Source: Stappia stellulata (GTDB lineage: Bacteria > Pseudomonadota > Alphaproteobacteria > Rhizobiales > Stappiaceae). Taken from it: a stretch of DNA of 64,000 nucleotides. Both the position numbers and the translations under genes were made by a program. The notes beneath the pieces were generated by a model. It was not told where the DNA came from. It did not search any database and saw only the letters and a list, made by a program, of their open reading frames with translations. The stretch is taken from assembly GCF_020176715.1 (NCBI RefSeq), contig NZ_JAIVMF010000009.1, positions 62,001-126,000 on the forward strand. The letters run 5' to 3'. Within the stretch, counting starts at the first letter, position 1. Each line of letters opens with the position of its first letter. Shown piece by piece: positions 7,801 through 15,205 of this stretch.

Positions 7801-9161
7801 ATCTGCCGGGCGACACGACCATCGCGGCCGAGGCCGCGCCGCTTGCCGCGTTGGCGCGGGTGATCGCGCAGGAGCACCGCACGCTCGACGCCCGCGCGCT
7901 CGACCTGCCCCTATCCCTCGATGAAACGCCGGATACGGGCGCGCGCGCCATCGGCTGGATCCTCGATGAGCTTCACGATCCCGGTGACGAGCGCGAGATC
8001 GCCTGGCGCGGCCGGGCGCGCTTCGTGCCGGAACTGGTGCCGGCAAGGCCAACAGACGCGGACGCCTCCGCCGCGACCGGCGCGCGCCTGTGGGGCGGCG
8101 GCGGTGCGCATGTGATCTTCGGGGGAACCGGCCATGTCGGGCTGGCGCTTGCCGGCGAGATCGCCCGGTCCGCACCCGATGCGCGGCTTTATCTCGCCTC
8201 GCGCTCGGGCAGGGTCCGCGACGCCGGGGCAGAGGCGCTGTCGGCGCTCTTGAACAGCGGCGCGCATGTCTCGCTGCACGCCGTCGATCTCGCCGATGGC
8301 GGCGCGGTGGCGGAACTGTTTCGCAAGGCGCAGGCGGAGAGCGGCGCCATCGCTACGGTGATCCATGCCGCCGGCGTGGTCGACACCGATCACCTGAAGT
8401 TCATCCGCGACACGCCGCCGGCCCTTGCCGCCGACCTCCTGGTTCCGCATGTCGCGGGCATGCGCGCGCTCGCCGATGCGGTGGCAGAAACGCCGGTCGG
8501 CAAGGTGCTTCTGTGTTCCAGCCTGTCGTGTTTCGTCGGCGGGTTGAGCTACGGCGCGCATGCCGCCGGCCATCGCCACATGGATGCCGTGGCGCTGCGC
8601 GAGAGGCTTGCGGGCCGTTCGAAAGCCGCGTGGATTGTCGTCAACTACGACACATGGCACGTGCCGTCGCGCGAGAAGACCATCGGCGCGGGCGGCGCCG
8701 ACTGGGCCATCGAACCGGCGGAAGGCGCGGCCGTGCTTGCGCTTGCAGCCGCTGCCGGCGCCGGCGAGCACGCGATTTCGACGGTGCCGCTCACCGACAG
8801 GCCGGGGCTCTCCGACACCGCGTCGTCGCGCCCTGCCCCGCCTTCGCCGCAAGGCGCGGCCGCGCCGCAGGATCGCGCGCCGGCACCGGTGCGCGCCCCG
8901 GCTGCGGCGGAGGAGCCGGCCGCCGACGGTCTGGCCGCCATGGTTGCCGCCTGCTTCAAGGACGTGCTCGGCGCGGACACGGTCGGCCCCCAGGACAATT
9001 TCTTCGAGCTTGGCGGGGAATCGCTGATGATGCTCGACGTGATCGACCTGATCCGGCAGCGCAGCGGAATTTCGGTTCCCGCTGCCGATGCCTTCAAGGC
9101 GCTGACGGTGGCCGACATGACGCGCCTGTGCGAGGCGCAGGCGACGACCAGGGAAACTTAG
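4884..9161 (+). CDS. One-module PKS: KS - degenerate AT - KR-like - ACP
   Basis: 1425 residues from GTG 4884, which has GGAGAG just upstream and overlaps the previous stop by 11 bases; an upstream ATG at 4764 would overlap far more and adds no domain. KS (about 13-437) is complete: C170 in TACSSS, H306 in EAHGTGT, H346 in NIGH. At about 515-790 lies an AT-like linker and remnant: the GHSxGE nucleophile motif is replaced by GTGPGR, and the segment is shorter than a working AT. A ketoreductase region (about 830-1280) has the nucleotide motif FGGTGHVG, but the YxxxN position reads H1226. ACP (about 1350-1420) has S1380 in GGESLM. It would extend the amino acid loaded on the A-T protein, needing malonyl transfer in trans. 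Confidence 0.9.
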   Translation: MTHDATAGGWPETSVAIVGMACRFPGADDLASFWEMLCVGRDALHRDPARAEPGYQPVRGLVSEPEGFDAAFFGIPTREACYLNPQHRLFLETSHAALENAGCDPARFDGAISVYASCSQNRYHEQLLRIVRSPAERSLAYSSNYAEYAPSRVSYRLDLRGESMAVQTACSSSLVGIHMACQSLLSGSSDMALAGGVNVATAEEFGYRTQQGLHFSLSGHCRPFDARADGMVSSDGVGVVALKRLDDALADGDHIWAVIRGSAINNDGASKMSYTAPGIDGQAEAIALAQELADVHPETLSYIEAHGTGTLLGDPIEVEALTRAFRLKTQATGIAALGSLKANIGHTVHAAGVASTIKLALMMHHRKIPPAPGFETPNPAIDFANTPFRIATALEDWKSPGAPRRGGVSALGFGGTNAHAILEEAPRRPERPPASAPAVLPVSAKTATALKRMVEALGSAFAADPALDMRDASRTLREGRGTHSHRAAVVAADAAEAARRLAALAGAQTPSGSWVPPLFVFSGRTGEETPEELSLSGAFPAFRDACAEARAALPARIAPEPADAFVLAHALVSLWRDLGVLPGACVGTGPGRLFARHLFAASVEGGASRAARLARAAAELAEEPPFATTWSAVVADPADKAPAAGGEVLDPLGAALCLATGETGGIAKISPRPAAAGAEAKPERAQHRPPVTSFAAQCLSQGRPVIEIGPDGFLSDLLRIEATPATLPLIVSSLPTAGPRPAHRPDAVSHLLTAASRLWQAGAPVRLDAFPQASDARLVPLPGYAYERKTYGLADLASGRGSKPVASASPAASVEARTRPRKQADIADWFHQRRWRATRLPAPHDAARPDEDTTSPARIVFLRDPQWQQALTAALRQTGAGRVIEVRPGTGYERHGEDRFTIDPSDTASHKLLFDALERDGVAWRDLLYLWCDTATPDANLSASVLWPLALARALGGRRDKSRLWFVTCGAQHLPGDTTIAAEAAPLAALARVIAQEHRTLDARALDLPLSLDETPDTGARAIGWILDELHDPGDEREIAWRGRARFVPELVPARPTDADASAATGARLWGGGGAHVIFGGTGHVGLALAGEIARSAPDARLYLASRSGRVRDAGAEALSALLNSGAHVSLHAVDLADGGAVAELFRKAQAESGAIATVIHAAGVVDTDHLKFIRDTPPALAADLLVPHVAGMRALADAVAETPVGKVLLCSSLSCFVGGLSYGAHAAGHRHMDAVALRERLAGRSKAAWIVVNYDTWHVPSREKTIGAGGADWAIEPAEGAAVLALAAAAGAGEHAISTVPLTDRPGLSDTASSRPAPPSPQGAAAPQDRAPAPVRAPAAAEEPAADGLAAMVAACFKDVLGADTVGPQDNFFELGGESLMMLDVIDLIRQRSGISVPAADAFKALTVADMTRLCEAQATTRET

Positions 9162-9170
9162 CCGGCTGTT

Positions 9171-10358
9171 TCAGCCCGGAACCGGCCGTCGCATGAAGAC
9201 GACCGCCGCAACCAGCGCCCCCGCGCCGAGCGAGCCTGCCACCAGCGCCAGCGGCGCAATCCCGGCGCGGTCCAGAACCGCGCCGCCGGCCCAGGCGCCG
9301 GCGGAAATGCCGATATAGATCAGCGAGCTGTTCAGCGACAGGATCAGCGTGCCGCCCCCACCGGCATGGCTGAGCAGGCGGTGCTGGATCGGCACCAGAT
9401 ACATGTAGCTGGCGATGCCCCAGACGAAGCCGACGGCGACCGTAAAGAGCGCCGCATCGCGCCAGACGACGAGCGCGACGAGAAGCGCCGTCTGCGCCGC
9501 CACCGCGCCGACGAGCACCTGCAGCGGCCCGAGCCGGTCGGTCAGGATCCCGGTGGCGAAATTGCCGGCGAGCGCGCCGATGCCATAGGCGAGCAGCACC
9601 GCCGGGAGGATCGGCGCCCCGGCGTAGGTGGTTCCGTCGAGGATCACGCTCACATAGGTGTAGACGACGAATTCCGACAGCACGATCAGGAAGGTCACCA
9701 GCAAGAGCCCGGCGGTTGCCGGGGTCAGCGCGCGCGAGGCGCTCGCAGCCGCCGGGGCAGCCGCGCCGACGGGCAAACGCCCCATCAGCGGCGCCAGGAT
9801 CGCCAGCGCGACGAGGCCCAGCACGACGACGAAATAAAACGCATAGCGCCAGTCGAACATCTGGCCGATCAGGGTCGCAAGCGGGATGCCGGCCGCCTGG
9901 GCGACGGTCATGCCGCCGAAGATCACCGCAAGGGCGGCGCCCTTACGATGCGGCGGCACCAGATCGGAGGCAAGCGCGGTTGCCGCCGGCGTGAAGATCG
10001 CAGCCCCCAGCGCCGACACGATCCGGCCCGCGACGATCTGGTAAAAGCCCGTCGCCAGACCGCAGGCCAGATTGCCGGCGAGAAAAAAGCCGATGGCCAG
10101 CAGGATCACCCGGCGCCGGTCGAGCCCGCGCAACAGCCAGGCGCTCAGCGGCGCGAAGACGGCATAGGACAGCGCATAGACCGACACGAGCTGCCCGGCG
10201 CGCGTTGCCGGAATCTCCAGGCTTTCGGCGATCTCGTTGAGCACGCCGATCACCACGAAGGTGTCCATGCCGATGGCCACCGCGCCCACGCCCAGCGCCG
10301 CCAGCAGCACCGTCTGGTGCGAGACGCCGCGCAGGGTCTTCGATCCGCTACCGCTCAT
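9171..10358 (-). CDS. MFS transporter, DHA1-type exporter
   Basis: 395 residues, about twelve hydrophobic segments. The loop after helix 2 has a weak version of the MFS motif A (LLRGLDRRRVIL), and a second loop (GILTDRLGPLQVL) gives the repeat in the C-terminal half. This places it in the drug:proton antiporter 1 family of inner-membrane exporters (AraJ/Bcr-like). It is the last gene of the minus-strand operon, 62 bases after the BacA-like gene, and ends 9 bases from the PKS stop. Export of the cluster product and self-protection are the natural inference. There is no terminator in the 9-base gap between the convergent operons. Confidence 0.85.
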   Translation of the reverse strand: MSGSGSKTLRGVSHQTVLLAALGVGAVAIGMDTFVVIGVLNEIAESLEIPATRAGQLVSVYALSYAVFAPLSAWLLRGLDRRRVILLAIGFFLAGNLACGLATGFYQIVAGRIVSALGAAIFTPAATALASDLVPPHRKGAALAVIFGGMTVAQAAGIPLATLIGQMFDWRYAFYFVVVLGLVALAILAPLMGRLPVGAAAPAAASASRALTPATAGLLLVTFLIVLSEFVVYTYVSVILDGTTYAGAPILPAVLLAYGIGALAGNFATGILTDRLGPLQVLVGAVAAQTALLVALVVWRDAALFTVAVGFVWGIASYMYLVPIQHRLLSHAGGGGTLILSLNSSLIYIGISAGAWAGGAVLDRAGIAPLALVAGSLGAGALVAAVVFMRRPVPG

Positions 10359-10420
10359 GTCGCTCCGTCTTCAAGGGTGTCGCAGGGGTCGCCGTTATCG
10401 CCGGCCAGACGATCACACCC

Positions 10421-10993
10421 TCACCCCGCATGCAACTCTGGATAGGGATTTCCCATCAGCTTCCCGCGATAGCGCGGTTTCGGGCCATAGACGATCCAGG
10501 TGGTGACCACCTCGCCGATCACCCGCATGATCTCGAGCGCCTCTGGATGGTCGCGCGCGGAGCGGGTGTAGGCGACGCCGGCCTCGTAGCGCCCGGCGAG
10601 CAGGCCCTGCTCCACGACCGGTTTGGTGGTCTCGAAGGTGATCTCGCGCCAGTCGGCCTCGTTCACATAGCCGAGCGCGGGTTCCGGCACGCCCAGCGTT
10701 TGCGGCCTGGCGACGTCGCGGCGCTTGACCAGCGCCATTTCCTGGGTCGGCAGGATGAAGGTGTCGACCACATGGAGCCGGCCGAGAAACCGCTCGGTCA
10801 CCTGATGCACGTTCAGATGCGCGCTGCACTGAAGCACGTAGGAATTGCCCTCTTCCACCGCGCGGGCGGCGGCCGCGACCAGATCGTCGCACAGCGCGAT
10901 GTCGGCCTCCTCGACCCCCTGGAACGCGAGATACCGCTTCAGCGCGTGCTCGTGGCAGCTTCCCGCCGGGCCGAGCGTGTGAAAGCGGATCAT
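10421..10993 (-). CDS. BacA/prephenate-decarboxylase-like protein
   Basis: 190 residues that begin with the periplasmic-binding-like fold of prephenate dehydratases: HTLGPAGSCHEHA near the start, then VVDTFILPTQEMALV, and a C-terminal TTWIVYGPKPRYRG. The TRF motif and ACT domain of PheA are absent. The pattern (LGPxG start, about 190-200 residues, W-x-hh-hG at the end) fits BacA of bacilysin biosynthesis and its relatives, which decarboxylate prephenate without making an aromatic ring. ATG overlaps the chorismate mutase stop by 4 bases (ATGA). Given PabA/PabB upstream, the substrate may be 4-amino-4-deoxyprephenate. Family assignment is from remembered motifs, so moderate confidence. Confidence 0.68.
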   Translation of the reverse strand: MIRFHTLGPAGSCHEHALKRYLAFQGVEEADIALCDDLVAAAARAVEEGNSYVLQCSAHLNVHQVTERFLGRLHVVDTFILPTQEMALVKRRDVARPQTLGVPEPALGYVNEADWREITFETTKPVVEQGLLAGRYEAGVAYTRSARDHPEALEIMRVIGEVVTTWIVYGPKPRYRGKLMGNPYPELHAG

Positions 10994-11280
10994 CGCTCGA
11001 TGATCCGGTCTTCCAGCGCGCAGGCCTCGCCGATGATCAGCCCGTAGAGCGCGCGAACGAACTCCGGATCGAGCCCCTGGTCCGCGCCCAGTTTCGCACA
11101 GCGGCTCTTCACCTCCTCCACCCGGTCGGGCTGCATCATGGCGATGCCATGGCGGCGCTTGGTGTGCGCCACCTGCGCGCATATCGTCAGGCGTTCGGCC
11201 ACCAGCGTGACCAGCTTCTCGTCGATCGCGTTCAGCTGGTCACGATAGGGCGCCAGCAGGCTTTGCGTGTCGGCCGTCAT
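10990..11280 (-). CDS. AroQ-class chorismate mutase (PapB-like)
   Basis: 96 residues, all helical, of the AroQ fold. The N-terminal YRDQLNAIDEKLVTLVAERL places the usual arginine and first helix; K in VAHTKRRHG, then MMQPDRVEEV and the C-terminal GEACALEDRIIER complete the active-site pattern. The enzyme rearranges chorismate to prephenate. Stand-alone mutases beside PabA/PabB (as PapB in 4-aminophenylalanine pathways) work on 4-amino-4-deoxychorismate, and that is the likely substrate here. The gene begins inside the 3' end of the HDAC-like gene (41-base overlap) and overlaps the BacA-like gene by 4 bases, so translation is coupled. Confidence 0.88.
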   Translation of the reverse strand: MTADTQSLLAPYRDQLNAIDEKLVTLVAERLTICAQVAHTKRRHGIAMMQPDRVEEVKSRCAKLGADQGLDPEFVRALYGLIIGEACALEDRIIER

Positions 11281-12304
11281 CCGTTCCGCTCTCCCTTGTG
11301 TCAGGCGCTGTATCAGCCTCAAGGCCGATCAGACCCTTGGTGAAATGCGCGGCACAGTCCTCCAGCGCGGAGAGCAGGTAGCCGCCCTCCTGCACCACGC
11401 AGACCGGCAGCCCGCTTTGGCGAAGGATCTCGCCCACCCCGGCGAAGACATCCGGCGACAGGCGCCAGCCGCCATGCGGATCGCCGTCGATCACGTCGTA
11501 GCCGAGCGACAGCACCAGCATCCCGGCACCGGTTGCCACGGCCTGCTCCACGAGACGGGACACCACCGCCAGATAGGCTTGCGCATCCGGCGGCGCGTCA
11601 AAGGCATGAAACACATGTGCGGGAAGGGCCGGCGCCAGATCCGGCTGATGCGGAAAGGCGACCTCGCCCGGGGCATGGCAACTGAACACCGCGATGTCTG
11701 GATGGGCGGCGAGACAATCCGTGGTGCCGTTTCCCGCGTGATAGTCGATGTCGATCACCGCGACCCGCGCCCGCGTCTGGCGACGCAGCGCCAGCGCCGC
11801 GAGCGCCGCATTGTTGAGAAAACAATAGCCGCCGAAGAACCGCCGCCCGGCGTGATGCCCGGGCGGACGGCACAGCGCATAGACATGAGCCGCCTCCCCG
11901 CGTCCGAGCGCGGCGGCAGCGGCAACGGCCGCCGTTGCGGAAGTCAGGGCGCGGGCTGCGGAATCGGCTGCCACCGGCGTGTCCTGCTCGACGCCGGGCG
12001 CCGCGAAAGCCTGGCCCTGCGGCGTGATCGCGGGGGCGGCCGGATGCGGTCCATGTTCGAGAAACGCCAGATAGGCCGGGTCATGCGCCAGCGGCAAGAG
12101 GCTGCGCAGCATGCGCGGCGTGCGCTGCGGGATCTCCGCGCCGCGCGCCCGAGCCCCGGCCGCCCGCAGGATCCCGGAACGAATGCGCGCGGTGCGCTCG
12201 GCCACCTCATTGGACGGTCTGAGCGTGCCGCGTGCTGTGCGGATCGCGGCGCGCGGTTCGGCGCGATGCGCCACGTCGAAGATCAGGAGGCCGGGCCGCG
12301 TCAT
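11240..12304 (-). CDS. HDAC-family (acetylpolyamine-type) deacetylase
   Basis: 354 residues of the arginase-like zinc amidohydrolase superfamily. The His pair H150-H151 is in RPPGHHAG, zinc ligands D187 and H189 are in DIDYHAGNG, the third ligand D270 is in LGYDVIDGDPHG, and the transition-state tyrosine is in QEGGYLLS. Bacterial members remove acetyl groups from amines (polyamines, acetylated small molecules). It overlaps the pabB-GNAT stop by 4 bases. Sitting directly after a GNAT domain in the same operon, it may remove an N-acetyl group added earlier, as a mask or self-protection step; this role is inference. Confidence 0.88.
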   Translation of the reverse strand: MTRPGLLIFDVAHRAEPRAAIRTARGTLRPSNEVAERTARIRSGILRAAGARARGAEIPQRTPRMLRSLLPLAHDPAYLAFLEHGPHPAAPAITPQGQAFAAPGVEQDTPVAADSAARALTSATAAVAAAAALGRGEAAHVYALCRPPGHHAGRRFFGGYCFLNNAALAALALRRQTRARVAVIDIDYHAGNGTTDCLAAHPDIAVFSCHAPGEVAFPHQPDLAPALPAHVFHAFDAPPDAQAYLAVVSRLVEQAVATGAGMLVLSLGYDVIDGDPHGGWRLSPDVFAGVGEILRQSGLPVCVVQEGGYLLSALEDCAAHFTKGLIGLEADTAPDTRESGTDDGRHAKPAGALS

Positions 12305-14307
12305 GCAAGGCTCCGCCGCATGCGCTGGCCGGCCGGGGCATATCCGGCGCGGGCATAGAACGCCTGCAATCGCTCCGCCTGAGGATGGCCGGGCTTCGGC
12401 AGGGACACTTCCACCAGCGGCAGGCTCCGCCGTCGCGCTTCCGCATCGACCGCCGCAAGCAGCGCCGCGCCGACACCGCCGCTGCGCGCGCCCGCGTCGA
12501 CCCAGAGTTCCTGCAGCACGGCATAATCCCCCGAGGTGCGCGCGGCCCGGACCACGGAGACGAGCGCGACGCCGGCAATGGCGCCGCCGTCCGTTTCCGC
12601 GATGCGGATGAAGCCGAGGCTCTCGTCCTCGGCAAAGCCTTCGCAGACGGCGCGTGTCGCCCCGGCGCGGAACTGCGGCCCCGGCCCGCCAAGTTCGCGC
12701 AGCAGCGCCTCCACGGCTGCGGCCACGGCACCGGCCTCGTCCTTGCGCGGCCGGCGCACCCTTGCCCCGGTGACGGTTTGGTCCAGAGGCGTGGCACCGG
12801 CATTCGCAACCTGCGGGGCGCTTTCGGTCGAGGCGCCCGCCGCCTCGGCAACGGCGGCCATCGGCGCGCGCGCCTTCAGCAGGATCTCGTCGAACTCGGC
12901 CTGCGGGTCGGAGAGATAGACGATCGCCCCGCCGCAGCCGATGGACACATGGCCCGGCGTGCAGACGACGGTGCGGATGACGATGTTGAGGTCGACCGCG
13001 CCGGTCAGCGACAGAAAGCCGATGGCGCCGGAATAGACGCCGCGCGCCGCGCCCTCCAGCCGGTCGATGATCTCCAGCGTGCGCACCTTGGGCGCGCCGG
13101 TCATCGAGCCGCCTGGGAAACAGGAGGCAATGCAACTCACCGGGCTTTCGTCGGCGCGAAGCCGTCCGCGTACGACGGAGACGAGCTGGTGCACCGTCTG
13201 GTAGCTTTCCACATGCATCAGGCTTGGCACATGCACCGAGCCGGTCTCGCACACCCGGCCGAGATCGTTGCGCATCAGATCGACGATCATCAGGTTTTCC
13301 GAACGGCTTTTCTCGTCAAGCCGCAGGCTTTCGGCAATCGCCGCGTCGCGGGCCGGATCGGGGTCGCGCCGTTCCGTTCCCTTGATCGGCTTGGTCTCCA
13401 CGGTTCCGTCCGGATCGATGCGCAGGAAGCGCTCAGGCGAGGAACTGGCAATCGCGAGATCGCCGAAGCGCAGGAAGGCGGAATAGGGCGCGGGGTTGCG
13501 GCGGCGCAAGATGCAGTAGAGATCGAGCGGATCGAGATCCACCTCCGCCTCGATGGTGTTGGTGAGGCAGATCTCGTAGCTTTCGCCGGCGGCGATTTCC
13601 TCAAGGCATTCCTCGATCCGCGCCAGATAGGCGGCACGATCATGGCGCAGGCGGAACTGCGGCGCCTGTCTCGCCGGTCTTGCTGCGGACGGCGCCGGCT
13701 CGCGAACCTTCCCGAGCGCATCAATCGTCTCGTCCACCCATCGCTGCGCGGCGCGGCAATCCGCCGGATCGCCGTGACAGGCCAGGGCGATGGCATGCAC
13801 GGTGCCGCCCCGGTGATCGAACGCCAGCAGGCGGTCGGCGAACAGGAAGGCGGCGTCCGGCGTCGGCGCCTCATGCGCGGCCGCGCCGCAGGTCAGGCGC
13901 TTGAGTTCATAACCGAAAAAGCCGACATGCCCGCCGACGAAGGGGCAGTCGAGACCGGGCGGCGGATCAAGGGCGGGCGTCCTGTGAACCCCGTCCAGGT
14001 AGTCGAACACAGACGTCGCGAGCGGCCGGGGCGCGCCGTTGCCCCCGGTCCGGATCTCGCCGCACTGGCCGCCGTCGCGAAAGATCACGGAACGGGCATG
14101 CGGACCGGAGGCATCGCCCATGAAGGAGAAGCGCGACAGCCCCGGCACCAGGAGGCTGCTATCGAGCCAGAAGGCCTCGCGCGCCGCGCCGAAGAGATGC
14201 ACGAACACGGCCTCCGCCGAGACGGACAGGGCCTGGCTGCGCCAAACGACCTCGAACGCGCCACTGTGCGTGTCGGCGGTCTCGGGCGGATCGATCACGT
14301 CAGCCAC
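12301..14307 (-). CDS. pabB: Aminodeoxychorismate synthase component I fused to a GNAT domain
   Basis: 668 residues from GTG 14307, which has GGAGGGGG about 8 bases upstream and directly follows the pabA stop; an upstream ATG at 14412 would overlap pabA by about 100 bases. Residues about 30-500 form a chorismate-binding domain with KPIKGT, RSENLMIVDLMRNDLG, PGGSMTGAPK and IGCGGAIVYLS. The lysine of PIKGT marks PabB-type enzymes; anthranilate synthases have PIAGT. From about residue 525 there is a complete GNAT acetyltransferase with ELWVDAGARSGGVGAALL as the acetyl-CoA loop. The fusion is not standard folate pabB. With PabA it should make 4-amino-4-deoxychorismate; the GNAT may acetylate the amine. 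Confidence 0.88.
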   Translation of the reverse strand: MADVIDPPETADTHSGAFEVVWRSQALSVSAEAVFVHLFGAAREAFWLDSSLLVPGLSRFSFMGDASGPHARSVIFRDGGQCGEIRTGGNGAPRPLATSVFDYLDGVHRTPALDPPPGLDCPFVGGHVGFFGYELKRLTCGAAAHEAPTPDAAFLFADRLLAFDHRGGTVHAIALACHGDPADCRAAQRWVDETIDALGKVREPAPSAARPARQAPQFRLRHDRAAYLARIEECLEEIAAGESYEICLTNTIEAEVDLDPLDLYCILRRRNPAPYSAFLRFGDLAIASSSPERFLRIDPDGTVETKPIKGTERRDPDPARDAAIAESLRLDEKSRSENLMIVDLMRNDLGRVCETGSVHVPSLMHVESYQTVHQLVSVVRGRLRADESPVSCIASCFPGGSMTGAPKVRTLEIIDRLEGAARGVYSGAIGFLSLTGAVDLNIVIRTVVCTPGHVSIGCGGAIVYLSDPQAEFDEILLKARAPMAAVAEAAGASTESAPQVANAGATPLDQTVTGARVRRPRKDEAGAVAAAVEALLRELGGPGPQFRAGATRAVCEGFAEDESLGFIRIAETDGGAIAGVALVSVVRAARTSGDYAVLQELWVDAGARSGGVGAALLAAVDAEARRRSLPLVEVSLPKPGHPQAERLQAFYARAGYAPAGQRMRRSLA

Positions 14308-14308
14308 C

Positions 14309-14959
14309 TCAGACCCCCTCCGGCTCGAGGCGCGCGGGCGCGACCCGCCCCATCCGCGCGGCGGGACGGGCACCGGCAGGCGCGACAAAATTCGCCAAAA
14401 GCGCGGCGCCATGTTCGGAGCAGATCGATTCTGGATGAAACTGCACTCCCCGCAGCGGCCGGCTGCGATGGCGCACCGCCATGATCAGCCCCTCGCGGGT
14501 TTCGGCAATGCTTTCCAGGCACGCAGGCAGCGGCGGACGGGCGATCAAGGAATGATAGCGCGTGACGTCGAAGGCGGCCGGCAAGCCTGCGAACAGGGGA
14601 TCGGGGCGGCAGTGAATGCGGCTGATGCGTCCGTGAAAGGGTTCGGGCGCCCGCCCGACATCACCGCCGAAATGCGCGACAAGGCATTGATGCCCCAGGC
14701 AGATGCCAAGCACGGGACATTCCGCATACCGCAGGACATCCATCGAGGACCCGACATCGGCCGCGCGCTGGGGCGTGCCCGGTCCCGGCGACAGGATGAT
14801 CCGGCGATGCGGTATCTTGCGGATCTCGCGCCAGGGAACCGAATTGGGAAGAACCACCGGCTCTTCCCCGGCCGCTTCCGCGACCATCTGCGCCACGTTG
14901 AAGGTGAAGGAATCGTAGTTGTCGACAATGATCGTCCCGCCAGCAGGATTGATAGACAT
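14309..14959 (-). CDS. pabA: Aminodeoxychorismate/anthranilate synthase glutamine amidotransferase
   Basis: 216 residues of class I glutamine amidotransferase: VDNYDSFTFNVAQ at the start, LSPGPGTP oxyanion region, nucleophilic cysteine in GICLGHQ and the His-Glu pair in QFHPES. It releases ammonia from glutamine for the PabB partner encoded immediately downstream (stop and next start are 1 base apart). It is the first gene of the six-gene minus-strand operon. The tail after the catalytic HPE (about 35 residues, Pro/Ala/Arg-rich) is longer than usual. Confidence 0.9.
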   Translation of the reverse strand: MSINPAGGTIIVDNYDSFTFNVAQMVAEAAGEEPVVLPNSVPWREIRKIPHRRIILSPGPGTPQRAADVGSSMDVLRYAECPVLGICLGHQCLVAHFGGDVGRAPEPFHGRISRIHCRPDPLFAGLPAAFDVTRYHSLIARPPLPACLESIAETREGLIMAVRHRSRPLRGVQFHPESICSEHGAALLANFVAPAGARPAARMGRVAPARLEPEGV

Positions 14960-15205
14960 TCGAGACCCCGGAAAAGCCTGGTACCGCGCAAGACGCGCTC
15001 ATTCAGCCCGGTCTGGCGCATGAGGGCGCGACCGCTGACGTGCCGGGTCACCGTATCAAGGCGGAGCGAAAATCGTCAAAGTTACTTTTTGAATTTATGC
15101 ACGTTTAAATAGAATTCCAACGACTGACGGTCCGGACCGCGCCTGCAAGCAACCCGCTGGCGCGGTCCGGACATCCGTGTCGATCATGCGTGAAGGTTGC
15201 GCCGA
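14960..15205 (-). promoter_or_regulatory. Leader/promoter region of the pabA operon
   Basis: 246 bases without a gene between pabA and the FMN reductase gene. The stretch near 15075-15120 is AT-rich against a GC-rich background; on the reverse strand it holds possible -35 elements TTGACG (near 15080) and TTGGAA (near 15118), without a convincing -10 partner. It must contain the start signals for the minus-strand operon. The exact promoter is not resolved. Confidence 0.3.

Noticed and set aside
10421-10993. Reading the BacA-like protein as PheA prephenate dehydratase
   Set aside because: No TRF motif and no ACT domain, and the C-terminal W-h-h-h-G pattern differs. The alternative is kept open through moderate confidence.
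12301-14959. Reading pabA/pabB as trpG/trpE (anthranilate synthase)
   Set aside because: The large subunit has PIKGT, with the lysine of PabB-type enzymes, and the operon contains chorismate mutase, not trp genes.
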